A DNA stretch of 64,000 nucleotides from Brevundimonas sp. MF30-B (GTDB lineage: Bacteria; Pseudomonadota; Alphaproteobacteria; Caulobacterales; Caulobacteraceae), in contig NZ_CP038440.1 in NCBI RefSeq assembly GCF_004683885.1, positions 2,390,001-2,454,000 on the forward strand, read 5' to 3'. A program made the position numbers and the translations under genes. How positions within the stretch are numbered: the stretch's first letter is position 1; each line of letters opens with the position of its first letter. This document shows, piece by piece, positions 24,984 to 35,327 of this stretch. The notes below the pieces were generated by a model. That model made no database searches and was not told the DNA's origin. It saw nothing but the letters and a program-made list of their open reading frames with translations.

Positions 24984-27500
24984 CTAGAAAACCTTGCGAA
25001 GGCCCAGGCTGACGACCCGACCGATTGGGTCCAGATACGCCGGCTGATAGCTGATCGGCGTCGATCCGGCGGCATCGCGTACGCGCTGACGATCGTCGAA
25101 CAAATTGGTGATCCCGAGCGTAGCTCGGGCTCCCTTGAGCCAGGCCGGCGCGTTCACGCCGCCGAACTGGTCCGCGAGGTTTGCGAATAGACTGAGATTG
25201 ACCGTCGTGAGCTCTGAGAAGGCCAAATCGCCAGCGGAGCCGCCGGCCCCTCGAACCTCGGCGTCGCTCTGCCAGTTGACTGTAAGGCGCGCCCCCAGGC
25301 CGCGCCTGAACGCCCCGGCCTGGAGCTCGAGCTCGTGACGACGCGCGCCGCCGCGAGCATTGATGGCGTCCCCGTCCAGAAGGTCGAGCCGGGGTCCGCC
25401 TGGCGACAGCAGGATTTCATCCTCCAGCTGCCAGGTGTGATAGAGGCTGAAGAACACGCGGCTGGTCAGGGTCTCGAAACGTCGAGCCATGGGGCTTCCG
25501 GGTTCCACCAAAGTCATCTGCGTGCCGGGCGCGAGCCGCCTGCGCATCTCGGTTTCGCTCGGATAGAAACGGGCGCCCAGGCTCTGCATGCCTGCCGGCA
25601 GCGGGGGTGTGGCGCCCAGCGGGCGTGTGAAGTTGATCCCGGACCGCAGCTGTTTTTGACGGGAGCTCGCGAAGTTCACCGGCCTGGCGTCAATCTTAAG
25701 AAGTCGTCCCTCCCCGTCGCGCGTGAAGCGGTCCGGAAACGCCGCCTCAAGCTCGGGCGTGGCGATTGGGAAGGCGACGATGGGGTCGTCGATGCGGGTG
25801 GCGACATAGTCCATGCTGAGGGCTAGGTCTGTATCCGCCAGCGGCTTGACGCTCAGCCCGACACTGAGGACGTGGCGATCGTCGGCGAGGAGGTCGCGAT
25901 TGCCGCCGAACGTGCGCGTGACGTCCACGACCTCGCGACGCGTGAAGTCGAACGTGCGTACGTTCGGCGTCACGACGAGCGGCCCGCCCAGCTGCTCAAC
26001 AGTGGGCGCGCCCTCCTCCCGCGTCACCGAAGCCGTCAGGCTTAGAGCTCGGACGGGCGCCCAGTTGAGGCCGTAGCCGAAGGTCTGAAGACGGCCGAAG
26101 TCCGAAAGCTGCTCCAGTTCAATGTTGACGTTCGCGGATAGGGCGCCGGGATCGAGGCCGTCTGCGCGACGGCTGAAGATCGGTATGCTGAGACTGGCCT
26201 GCAGGCCTCCCGTGTCTCGGGACAGTCGGGTGTCTTGCTCAACCCCGGAACGTCGCGACGTGCTGCTGAAATCGCGGGCGCTGACGCCGCCGCGCAGGCT
26301 GACCGACATCGGTCCCGCCGGAAGGTCAAGCAGGGGCCCGGCCAGCAGCAGGTCGGCGGTCGCCAGGGATCCGACGGAGCGGGCCTCGTCCCGCCTGGCG
26401 AGTGGGTCGCTGACATCGGTGAGAGTTGAACTGCTGACGCGATTATAGTTGCCGGTGAAGTTCCACAGCCAGCGCCCCCTCTGTCCGCTCTGGGTCGTGC
26501 CGAGTTGAACCGTGCGGGTGTCGCTGTCTCGCGCTATGGCTCCGGCCGGCCCCTCTCCAAGGCGGCTTCCGCTCTCTACGGTTTCGAATCTGCCGCTTAT
26601 CGTGGACGACACCCCGTCCAGCAGGACGCCGCTGACGAGGCCGTTGAGCGCCATGCGCTCAGTCTGGGGGAGCAGGGTCCGGAACTGACCGGCGCCCGCC
26701 GCGTCAGACAGTTGCCGCACGTCGCGATCGCTTTCCAAAAGCCGGCGCGCCCCGCTGTAATCCGCGCCGAAACTGAAGCGGGTGTCGCCCCGTATCGCAA
26801 ACTGACTGGCGCTAGCGCTCCCGGTTTCGCGCGCCCCTTGTGTGGGCAAACCCGAAGCGACCTGACCGACGGTTGAGCGGAAGCGTTCGAAGGTGACGAT
26901 GTTCACGACCTTCTGCTCAGCGCGATAGCCATAGCTGAGCGCCAGCTCCTCGGGAAATATCTCCACCCGCTCTATGGCCTCGGTTGGAATCCTGGCGACC
27001 TCGAGAAAGTTCGATACGCGACGGCCGTTCAGAAGGGTGACAGGACCGCTGTCCTGCCGGCCCCGGCTGCTGCTGACTTGCGGTCCGAGCCCCTCGAGAA
27101 GTTCTTCTACTGTACTGGCGCCAAAGGCTCTGACGTCGATCGGGCTGAATGTCCGCTCGGGCGCGACATCACTGATTACGGAGCCGCGCGGTCTCGGCGC
27201 GGTCACCTTGATTTCCTCCAGAGTTGCGACCGGGCGACCTGACGGATCTCCGCTGGTCGGCGGCTCTGTTTGGGAGCGTGCGGCGGCTCCAGAGACCTGC
27301 TCTGCGGGCGCTGTCTGCCCCTGAGGCGCAGGGGGCATAGTTCGATGCGGCAGGCTAGTCGAAGCCTGTTGCGCCGTCAGACCCGGCATCGACTGGCCAT
27401 CGTCAGCTGTTGCGGAAGGGGCCGCCATCGCCGCCAGTGCGGCGCCCGCCATCAGCCGTCCAAGGCGCCTGCCGCATGCTCTGGTTCGATAGTCCATCAT
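24984..27500 (-). CDS. TonB-dependent receptor-like outer-membrane protein, divergent type
   Basis: 838 residues with an N-terminal signal peptide, a Pro/Gln/Ser-rich spacer (~35-90), a TonB-box-like LEEIKVTAPRPRG and a short plug (GPVTLLNGRRVSNFLEVARI, PTEAIERVEIFPEELALSYG, YRAEQKVVNIVTF). The usual plug motif 'DGASALYGSDAVGGVVNI' is replaced by a PEELALSYGYRAEQKVVNIV form. A ~600-residue beta-barrel follows, ending GRVVSLGLRKVF. The gene is first upstream of none of its neighbours but lies downstream of a secreted metalloprotease-like gene, 75 bases away and on the same strand. Substrate unknown; not a classical siderophore receptor context. Confidence 0.85.
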   Translation of the reverse strand: MMDYRTRACGRRLGRLMAGAALAAMAAPSATADDGQSMPGLTAQQASTSLPHRTMPPAPQGQTAPAEQVSGAAARSQTEPPTSGDPSGRPVATLEEIKVTAPRPRGSVISDVAPERTFSPIDVRAFGASTVEELLEGLGPQVSSSRGRQDSGPVTLLNGRRVSNFLEVARIPTEAIERVEIFPEELALSYGYRAEQKVVNIVTFERFRSTVGQVASGLPTQGARETGSASASQFAIRGDTRFSFGADYSGARRLLESDRDVRQLSDAAGAGQFRTLLPQTERMALNGLVSGVLLDGVSSTISGRFETVESGSRLGEGPAGAIARDSDTRTVQLGTTQSGQRGRWLWNFTGNYNRVSSSTLTDVSDPLARRDEARSVGSLATADLLLAGPLLDLPAGPMSVSLRGGVSARDFSSTSRRSGVEQDTRLSRDTGGLQASLSIPIFSRRADGLDPGALSANVNIELEQLSDFGRLQTFGYGLNWAPVRALSLTASVTREEGAPTVEQLGGPLVVTPNVRTFDFTRREVVDVTRTFGGNRDLLADDRHVLSVGLSVKPLADTDLALSMDYVATRIDDPIVAFPIATPELEAAFPDRFTRDGEGRLLKIDARPVNFASSRQKQLRSGINFTRPLGATPPLPAGMQSLGARFYPSETEMRRRLAPGTQMTLVEPGSPMARRFETLTSRVFFSLYHTWQLEDEILLSPGGPRLDLLDGDAINARGGARRHELELQAGAFRRGLGARLTVNWQSDAEVRGAGGSAGDLAFSELTTVNLSLFANLADQFGGVNAPAWLKGARATLGITNLFDDRQRVRDAAGSTPISYQPAYLDPIGRVVSLGLRKVF

Positions 27501-27575
27501 TGGTGACGCTTCGTCATAAGCTTGGCCGTGTGGATCTTTGCCTGATCAATCCTGGACCCGCGCGGGTCGGTCTGC

Positions 27576-28442
27576 TCAGGACCCGCTGAGCCTATCTCCG
27601 CGGTATCGTGGGTCGGCGTCGATCCAAGCCAGGAAATCCTTATTGAGCGCCTCGACGCTTCCCGCGTCGCCGTGGCCAGTCCGGTCGAGTATCCAACGGT
27701 CAAGGGGCTCGCCTTCTCTCATTGCCCCGGCGAGGGCGGCCACGATCGATGAGTCGCCGGTGCGCGCGACGAGAAAATCGTAAAAGGCTCTCGCCATTGC
27801 GTAGAAGGGTCCGGTGTCTTGGGACATGGAGCGCCTGACTTGAAACAGCTCTCCGGATGCGACGTCAGGAAGGTCGCCCGTCATCTCCGGGTGCGTCATG
27901 GTCAGAAAGTCACCAAGTGGCAGCAGTCGGCCGGCACGTTGATAAAGCACGACTGACCGGCGACGGGCCGTTTGCTGCTCGACGCCTTCGAAAGCCACGG
28001 CTGCCATTTCGTCCAGCCAGTCCGGTGCGTCTCCACCATATTGATCCGCCTGAGTGCTCGGCGCCAGGTAACGGACGAAAAGGTCGTGGCCGATCTCGTG
28101 TCGAAGGACATAATCCGGGGCCCGGGGCGCCCCGTCTGTTACGCTTGAAGCAAAGACCCACGGGTAGATTGGGGCGCCGTCATCCGACAGATCGCCCCAT
28201 TGAGTAGAGCCAAGAGCGGCGTCAACGATGACGAAACGAAGATCGTCCAGGCCGAGCACCGCTTTCGCCGCCGCAAAGGCCGCCTCTCCTTCTCTGACGG
28301 CCGTTTCCGCATCCTGAGCGGCCGTCACGACTTGGCCAAAAGCCGTATCCGTCACGACCGATCGGTCCGGCGAGGGTCCAGCATCGAGGGGCAGACCGAG
28401 AGAGGCCAGCAGCATCAGGCTTGCGAGACCTGAAGTGGCCAC
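27576..28442 (-). CDS. Secreted HExxH (gluzincin-type) metalloprotease-like protein
   Basis: 288 residues with a signal-peptide-like N terminus (SGLASLMLLASLGLPLDAG). The zinc motif is YVLRHEIGHDLFVRYL with His115, Glu116 and His119; a third ligand is offered by Glu145 in PDWLDEMAAVAFEG, which fits the gluzincin pattern of HExxH plus a distal Glu in a W-x-x-E helix. GTG start. It follows a small secreted protein by 4 bases and precedes the divergent-type TonB-dependent receptor by 75 bases, so the three probably form one transcript. Substrate is unknown; processing of a secreted peptide or of the receptor ligand is possible. Confidence 0.72.
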   Translation of the reverse strand: MATSGLASLMLLASLGLPLDAGPSPDRSVVTDTAFGQVVTAAQDAETAVREGEAAFAAAKAVLGLDDLRFVIVDAALGSTQWGDLSDDGAPIYPWVFASSVTDGAPRAPDYVLRHEIGHDLFVRYLAPSTQADQYGGDAPDWLDEMAAVAFEGVEQQTARRRSVVLYQRAGRLLPLGDFLTMTHPEMTGDLPDVASGELFQVRRSMSQDTGPFYAMARAFYDFLVARTGDSSIVAALAGAMREGEPLDRWILDRTGHGDAGSVEALNKDFLAWIDADPRYRGDRLSGS

Positions 28443-28446
28443 CAGA

Positions 28447-28854
28447 CTAGGACCGTCGATCTGCCGTAAACGGCACGCTCATGCCATTCGGGATTTTGGC
28501 TACCCCGGCCAGCCGGCGTCCCTGTTCGTCCGCTGTGAGCGAAAAGCTTAGCGTCGGATTGGACTCGATGTTGAAGGATACGGATCGCCCGTCCACCCTT
28601 ACCGCCTGGAGATCATGCCAGTTGTTGGCGGCCGCGGTCATATAGCGCCCCGACCAGACCCCGTTCTCATTCTTGAATTCGAAGGTCCAGGCGGTTCGCG
28701 CGAACTGGCCAGTCCAGGACCCCGCCAAAACCCGCGAGTCGACCTGCTGAGTCATGACAGCAGGAGCGGAAGATGCGGTGGCGGCGGAAGGCAAACCTGC
28801 CACACCGGTGAGGGCAAAGGCTAAAACAGCCGACGTGATGAGCATCTTCGTCAT
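28447..28854 (-). CDS. Small secreted beta-rich protein, unknown
   Basis: 135 residues. ATG at 28854 has AGGAAC upstream and a signal peptide (MTKMLITSAVLAFALTGVAG … SAATASSAP). The mature part alternates hydrophobic and polar residues like a small beta-barrel (LAGSWTGQFARTAWTFEFKN, VWSGRYMTAAANNW, GRSVSFNIESNPTLSFSL). No cysteines in the mature chain. The next gene, a metalloprotease-like protein, begins 4 bases after its stop. Confidence 0.65.
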   Translation of the reverse strand: MTKMLITSAVLAFALTGVAGLPSAATASSAPAVMTQQVDSRVLAGSWTGQFARTAWTFEFKNENGVWSGRYMTAAANNWHDLQAVRVDGRSVSFNIESNPTLSFSLTADEQGRRLAGVAKIPNGMSVPFTADRRS

Positions 28855-28962
28855 CGTATGTTCCTGGAACTCATGCATTGGAAATGACGGTTGAAGGCTA
28901 CGACCTGTTGAGACGGAATTGTCTGCCCCCCGCTCAACAGGCCGACGATCCGATAGATCAGA

Positions 28963-29151
28963 TCAGAAGGAACCATCGCTGAAGATGATGCAGAAGCCTT
29001 CTTCGTAAATGAAGTCCGGCGTCTGGATGATGATGATCTCGCAGTAGGACTGCTTGGGTTTGTCGACCACCGGCGCGGCGTGAGCGGCAGCGGCAGCGGC
29101 CGGCAGGAGGGCTGAGCTCGCGATGGCTGCAGCAAGGACAAGGCGTTTCAT
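28963..29151 (-). CDS. Very small secreted two-cysteine protein
   Basis: 62 residues. ATG at 29151 with GGAGG upstream; a signal peptide (MKRLVLAAAIASSALLPAAA, then AAAHAAP) leaves a mature peptide of about 35 residues, VVDKPKQSYCEIIIIQTPDF and IYEEGFCIIFSDGSF, with two cysteines 17 residues apart that could form one disulfide. It is separated by 108 bases from the small beta-rich protein downstream. Function unknown. Confidence 0.62.
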   Translation of the reverse strand: MKRLVLAAAIASSALLPAAAAAAHAAPVVDKPKQSYCEIIIIQTPDFIYEEGFCIIFSDGSF

Positions 29152-29632
29152 TGATCTTCCTCCATTTACCTCTAAAGCGCCGTGCATCCGACGCCAAAGA
29201 CAACCTAAACGCAGGGCTTGACCAGACAACCTTAAATCAATGCCTATGCCAAATTTGCGACTTAACGCCGCAAGACATTCAGGTGAACCTCTGCCACACA
29301 ATCGGGGCTCCCCCATCTCCCCTTAGCCGTCGCCTTGGCTTCGAGAACCGCAAATCTTGGATTTCAACAGGATTGGCCTGGCTAGGGTGACCAGCCACCG
29401 GACAATGGACACGTCGCTAAGCGAGCGCTGGCAAAGACCGTCCGACACCTGCAACCGGCGGTGGTCGGCGCCAGTTCGGTCGCCTAAGGTCGTCGTCGGC
29501 GGGTTCCGGGATGATAGGGGCCGACCGAGAGCCGGGGGACGTTTCGACGTCGGCGGCGGCCGGACCTGAAACACCGGGCTTCCTCACAGACGTTCCTGGC
29601 CCGCCCCCTTTTCGCAGCCGCTTGAGACGCCT
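29152..29632. other. 480-base gap with no recognisable gene
   Basis: Probable promoter region for the two-cysteine peptide and its leftward neighbours, and for the small gene to the right. Several short open frames occur but none has family resemblance or a good ribosome site. The local base composition is mixed, which suits accessory DNA that has been rearranged. Confidence 0.4.
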
Positions 29633-29917
29633 TTGTCCATCGCTTTCTCAGAAGAAGAAATCGCCGTCTATCGACGACTCACGCGCGACGCCGGAGTCGT
29701 CTTCAAACGGCTGGTGATCCTACAAGGTGTAAGAGAGGTCGCGGACCTCGAGGCCGCCACAGCCCGCACTCTGTTTCGCCAAGCTTGGCGGACTGCGGCG
29801 GCTGAATATTTTGACGGCCAAGACATCTCCGACCTGAATGTCGAAATCGACCGCGTTATCGACCACCTCATCGCCGACCTTCCCCTGCCCGTCATCACCG
29901 CTTCGGACCTGAACTAG
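29633..29917 (+). CDS. Small helical protein, unknown
   Basis: 94 residues, acidic and helical (SIAFSEEEIAVYRRLTRDAG, RTLFRQAWRTAAAEYFDG, VNVEIDR-like NVEIDRVIDHLIADLPLPV). TTG start; there is no internal ATG, so the N terminus is uncertain. It stands before a tiny open frame and the AlpA-type regulator, all rightward. Probable element gene. Confidence 0.5.
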   Translation: MSIAFSEEEIAVYRRLTRDAGVVFKRLVILQGVREVADLEAATARTLFRQAWRTAAAEYFDGQDISDLNVEIDRVIDHLIADLPLPVITASDLN

Positions 29918-29927
29918 AGGCTTAGCC

Positions 29928-30050
29928 ATGCCCTCCGGTCGGGCCGGCCAAACGGCCGGTCCAAAAACATCCGCCCCCTACCAGCCGCTCATGATCGAAG
30001 ATGTGCCAGCTGGCAGCGATCTGATCGCGACGCATCTAGCTAAACCGTAA
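29928..30050 (+). CDS. Possible 40-residue peptide
   Basis: Open frame of 41 codons with ATG 10 bases after the preceding stop (opens MPSGRAGQTAGPKTSAPYQP). No ribosome site of quality and no family resemblance; listed only because of its position in line between two rightward genes. The hairpin-like GGCCGGCCAAACGGCCGG lies inside it. Confidence 0.25.
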   Translation: MPSGRAGQTAGPKTSAPYQPLMIEDVPAGSDLIATHLAKP

Positions 30051-30135
30051 GCTCGACACCGCCTGGCTACGGATACCGCCGTCGCCGACGTTCGGCTCGA
30101 TTCTGTCCAACGGAAGCGGAACGGAGACCTGAGCA

Positions 30136-30429
30136 ATGGCGAGGTCCGAAACACCCCTGCGGCGCACGATCAAGAAGCCAGAGCTGCACCAGATGGTGCC
30201 CCTCGCCGACAGCACGATCTGGGAGCTGGAGCGACGGGGCGAGTTTCCGAAGCGCTTCCGCCTGACGCCCCGTTGCGTGGTCTGGGACCTGGGCGAGGTC
30301 GAGGCCTGGCTCGAGCGACGGCGCAGCCATCCCATCAAGAGAGCATCGCCGCCGGACGTCCGCCGCCGGATCAGCCGCCCGGTGAGGCATTCGGATCAAA
30401 TCTCGTCCCCTCGCCTTCCGGCGCACTGA
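30136..30429 (+). CDS. AlpA-type regulator / excisionase-like
   Basis: 97 residues. The winged HTH resembles AlpA/MerR-like excisionases: HQMVPLADSTIWELERRGEF, PKRFRLTPRCVVWDLGEVEA, WLERR. AlpA proteins control integrase expression or excision of P4-like elements, in agreement with the integrase 0.5 kb away. GGAGA ribosome site before the ATG. The last ~20 codons overlap, on the other strand, the vestige of a second integrase 3' end (30371-30515), so the C-terminal tail of this protein is probably derived from that debris. Confidence 0.78.
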   Translation: MARSETPLRRTIKKPELHQMVPLADSTIWELERRGEFPKRFRLTPRCVVWDLGEVEAWLERRRSHPIKRASPPDVRRRISRPVRHSDQISSPRLPAH

Positions 30430-30515
30430 GCGGAGGGTGCAGATCCGTCACGCCTCAAAGGCGTCAACGCATCAGACCACGGCTGCGACTTACGCCAGCG
30501 CTGCAACAGAACGTC
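30371..30515 (-). pseudogene. Decayed 3' end of a second integrase
   Basis: This stretch is a diverged direct repeat of the 3' end of the integrase gene around 30950-31100; shared runs include CATCGCCGCCGGACG and GCCTCAAAGGCGTC. Minus-strand translation in one frame ends LSAPEGEGTRFDPNASPGG then a stop, against LSVPEGEGPRFDPNSPPRS and stop in the intact integrase; a second frame preserves QPWSDAL against QQWSDAL. The frames are broken between these pieces. It indicates an earlier related element at the same site. Confidence 0.62.
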
Positions 30516-30535
30516 AGCCTTGCTATATCCCGGGG

Positions 30536-30913
30536 ATGATCGTCGTACTCAGACAATCCCGCCGCCGCCTTCCCCGAGCCGCCCTGTCCTTCGCTTCCCC
30601 AAGCTCGGTCGCGCTTCACCTCGCCGCGCTGGCTTCAGGCGCGGCGCTGGGCCTTTTGCTGGCGAACGCGGCTCGCAACACCCTCGCAGCGCTGGTCGCG
30701 GCGATTCAGCAGTCGAGCCGAACGGATTTGCTCAGTGGACCCGCCCTCTTCACGATCGCTTGGGCGTTTGTCTTTGTAGGATCGAGCCTGCTGTTCCGAT
30801 GGGGGATCTCGCGGGCCCTGGCGGCTGTGATCTCCCCTCTTCTTCGGCGTCGCCGGTTTGGGTGCGAAGCCGATTTCGGGCCTGGGCTCAAAGGCCATCC
30901 GCGTCTCGATTGA
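30536..30913 (+). CDS. Small membrane protein, unknown
   Basis: 125 residues with two hydrophobic segments (VALHLAALASGAALGLLLAN and LFTIAWAFVFVGSSLLFRWG) and a basic C-terminal tail. ATG at 30536 has only a weak upstream site (CCCGGGG). It lies between the integrase vestige and the intact integrase. No family recognised. Confidence 0.45.
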   Translation: MIVVLRQSRRRLPRAALSFASPSSVALHLAALASGAALGLLLANAARNTLAALVAAIQQSSRTDLLSGPALFTIAWAFVFVGSSLLFRWGISRALAAVISPLLRRRRFGCEADFGPGLKGHPRLD

Positions 30914-30964
30914 CCGCGTTAGCGGGACCATCCGAGATCCATCGCCGCCGGACGCCCCGCAAGA

Positions 30965-32230
30965 TCAGCTGCGCGGTGGGCTATTCGGATCGAACCGCGG
31001 CCCTTCGCCCTCGGGCACACTAAGCACAGGGGTGAAGACCCGTCCCGCCTCAAAGGCGTCGAGAGCGTCGGACCATTGCTGCGCCATATGCCGGCGCTGC
31101 ATTTCGAACTCGGCCTTGTTGTAGACGCCGCGCGACGAGCGCTCCTCATGGGCGAGGCATTTCTCGATCCAGTCGGAGTTGAAGCCCATCTCATGCAGCA
31201 GTGTCGAAGCCGTCCGCCTCAGGTCGTGAACCGTGAAGGGTTCCAGCGGCAGGCCCTTCTCCCTGGCGCGCTCAGCGATGGCTGAGGTGACGCGGTTGAA
31301 GGTCGCCCGCGACATCGGCGCATCGGCGTCATAGCGCGACGGCAGCAGGTAGCGTGAGTTCCCAGCGCAGGTCTTCAGCGCGATCAGGATGTCGAGCATC
31401 TGGGTGGAGAGATAGATGTTGTGCGGCCGAGACCGCTTCATCCGAGCCTTGGGGATGGACCAGACCGCGTTGGCGAAATCGACCTCGTCCCAGGTCGCAT
31501 CCTGAAGCTCACTCTTCCTGACCATGCTGAGCAGGATGAACTTCAGCCCGAGACGGATCGTCGGCAGGGTCGCCACGTCGCCCAGCAGCTCGAACATGAT
31601 GCGGATTTCGCTGGGCGACAGACTCCGGTCGCGCGGTCTGAAGGTCGCGATCGCCGCCGGCGCCACACCGTCGGCCGGGTTTTCGATCTTCTCGCCATGG
31701 AGGATGGCCCAGGCGTAAATCTGTTTGACGATGTCCCGCACATGAATGGCGGTGGCCGGCGCTCCGCGATCGACGATGGATTTGCAGTGCGCTCTGAGGT
31801 CGTCGGGTGTGATCTCGCTAAGCAGGCGGGTGCGCCACTGGGGCAGGACTTCGCGATTGAAAACCGACCGCCGCATGTTGCGGGTGCTCTCCGCCATAGG
31901 CGCGGTGTCGATCCACTTCTGCGCCACATGCGCGAAGTCCCTCGCTTCCTTCAGGCGTCTTTTCGCGCGCTGTTTCTCCAGCGCGGGCGAGACGCCGTCA
32001 GCAATCATCCGCTTGGCGTCGAGAACCTTCTCACGCGCCTTGGCGAGCGAGAGGCCGGCCGGCCCGTACGATCCGAACGTCACGGACTCTCTGCGGCCGT
32101 TGAAGCGGTAGTCGTACTTGAACGCGATGCCGCCTGTCGGCGAAATCAGGAGGTAAAGACCGTCCCTGTCGGTCATTTTGTAGGGCTTTGACTTTGCTCG
32201 AATATTCTTGATCGCAGCGTCCGTCAGCAT
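30965..32230 (-). CDS. P4-type tyrosine integrase
   Basis: 421 residues. N-terminal DUF4102 arm-binding domain (MLTDAAIKNIRAKSKPYKMT, RDGLYLLISPTGGIAFKYDY), SAM-like core and a catalytic domain with Arg in SMVRKSELQDATW, FTVHDLRRTASTLLHE with His-x-x-Arg, the CLAHE segment and tyrosine in RGVYNKAEF. ATG at 32230 is chosen; GGAGCC lies upstream. The gene begins about 290 bases from the 3' end of guaA, a known chromosomal hotspot for elements with this kind of integrase, and its 5' side faces guaA as expected. Confidence 0.92.
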   Translation of the reverse strand: MLTDAAIKNIRAKSKPYKMTDRDGLYLLISPTGGIAFKYDYRFNGRRESVTFGSYGPAGLSLAKAREKVLDAKRMIADGVSPALEKQRAKRRLKEARDFAHVAQKWIDTAPMAESTRNMRRSVFNREVLPQWRTRLLSEITPDDLRAHCKSIVDRGAPATAIHVRDIVKQIYAWAILHGEKIENPADGVAPAAIATFRPRDRSLSPSEIRIMFELLGDVATLPTIRLGLKFILLSMVRKSELQDATWDEVDFANAVWSIPKARMKRSRPHNIYLSTQMLDILIALKTCAGNSRYLLPSRYDADAPMSRATFNRVTSAIAERAREKGLPLEPFTVHDLRRTASTLLHEMGFNSDWIEKCLAHEERSSRGVYNKAEFEMQRRHMAQQWSDALDAFEAGRVFTPVLSVPEGEGPRFDPNSPPRS

Positions 32231-32244
32231 CGGTTTCTGGCTCC

Positions 32245-32329
32245 AAAAGACCGTCAGGTGTTTTCGAGGCCTTTCGCGACCGTTTTTCCCAAGCAAATTC
32301 GAGACTTGCTCCGGAAAAAGACCGTCAGG
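32245..32329. repeat. Direct repeats near integrase start and guaA end
   Basis: AAAAGACCGTCAGG occurs at 32245-32258 and again, as AAAAGACCGTCAGGG, at 32316-32330, 71 bases apart. CCGTCAG also appears at 32221-32227. Direct repeats between an integrase and its attachment site are candidates for arm-type binding sites. The core attachment sequence itself was not identified. Confidence 0.4.
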
Positions 32330-32406
32330 GCTTCGTTGGTCCTGTGACGGTATGGAGCCGACTTGGCAGGGGCAACGCGCGGAGGAGCGTACAAAAAGCC
32401 GACATC

Positions 32407-32444
32407 ACAAAAACGAGACCCTCCGAATGACTTCGAAGGGCCTC
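32407..32444 (-). terminator. Rho-independent terminator of guaA
   Basis: Read leftward, GAGGCCCTTCGAA and TTCGGAGGGTCTC form a 13-bp stem (three mismatches or G-T pairs) with a GTCA loop, followed by GTTTTTG. It lies about 75 bases after the guaA stop. Confidence 0.7.
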
Positions 32445-32519
32445 GTCAGAATTCACTTTTTCGTCAGTGTGTTACGAAGCATATCGGAAGCGATGTCGAA
32501 AGGCTCCGATAGGCCTGAA

Positions 32520-34066
<1,547 letters not shown>

Positions 34067-34070
<4 letters not shown>

Positions 34071-35326
34071 GCTGTGCGCTCGTACAGGGCGAAGAAGAAA
34101 CCGTCGGTGCCGGTCGTGGCGGGCGACATCCGATGGCGGGCGGCCGCCTGGGCGGCGAAGGGCGGCGTCGTCGCGACCGGCGTGAACTCCGGATGCGCGG
34201 CCTCGAAGGCGTCGGCCGAAGCCTCGTTCTCGGCGCTCAGCATCGAACAGGTGACATAGGCCAGCCGACCGCCCGGCTTCACCAGCCTGGCCGCCTGGTC
34301 GAGGATTCGGACCTGCAGGGCGTGCAGCCGCGCGACCTCTTCGGGCGTCAGACGCCAGGCGTCCTCGGGCCGTCGCCGCCAGGTGCCGGAACCCGAACAG
34401 GGCGCATCGACGAAGACCAAGTCGGCCTCTCCGTTCAGGGCCTCCAGCCCACCGCCGTTCTGACCGATCAGGACCAGTTCCGCCGCCACGCCCGCGCGCT
34501 CAAGCCGGGGCCTGATGTTGTCGAGCCGGCGGGCGACCACGTCTGACGCGACCAGACGCCCCTGCCCCTGCATGGCCGCCGCCAGGCCTAGGGTCTTGCC
34601 GCCGCCGCCCGCGCAGTAGTCCACCACCGTCAGGCCCGGCGCGGCGCCGGCCAGGGCGCAGACGATCTGGCTGCCCTCGTCCTGGATTTCAATGCGGCCG
34701 GCCTTGAAGGCGTCCAGCGCCTGGACGTTCGGCGGGGGCTCGGACGCCAGCCGCAGTCCGATCGGCGACCACGGCGTGGGATCGGGCGAAAGCCCGGCTT
34801 CGCGCAATTCGGCCTCGACGGAGGCGACCTCGGCGCAATCCGTGTTGACCCGCAGGTCGATGGGCGCGCGCGGCTCCATCAGGGCGCGGGCCTGTTCGGT
34901 CCAAGCGTCGCCATAGGTGGTCTTGAAATCCTCGACCACGAATTCGGGCAGGCCGGCCGCGACCCAGCCCGGCAGCTCGCCTTCTGCGGCCGTGATGCGG
35001 CTGCGCTCCTGTTTGGACAGCGGACGCGGGCCATAGCCGTCGCCGGAATGGAGCGCCTCGATCTCGTCCAGCGGCAGGCCATCCATAGCGGACAGCGAGC
35101 CGATCACCAGGGCGCGGCCGTCCTCCCGGCCGCCCATGATCCAGGACAGGCGGCCGCGCGCGCGCAGCACCTTGTAGACCCGGTCGGCGATGGCGCGCCG
35201 ATCCTTGGACCCGGCGTAGCGGTTCTGAGACCCCCAGGCCTTGAGCACCGCCTCGGCGGGCTGGCGGCCCTGGGCGATGCTGTCGAGGATGGAGGCGGCG
35301 GCGGCGAGGCGGGCGGCTGGGGTCAC
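34067..35326 (-). CDS. rsmB: 16S rRNA (cytosine-C5) methyltransferase, RsmB-like
   Basis: 419 residues. N-terminal NusB-like RNA-binding region and a C-terminal Rossmann methyltransferase with [18 protein letters not shown] (SAM site), [19 protein letters not shown] (catalytic loop with Pro-Cys) and [14 protein letters not shown] with the nucleophilic Cys. GTG start. It overlaps the guaA start by 4 bases. RsmB methylates C967 of 16S rRNA in E. coli; the specific residue here is inferred from the family. Confidence 0.9.
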
Positions 35327-35327
35327 G

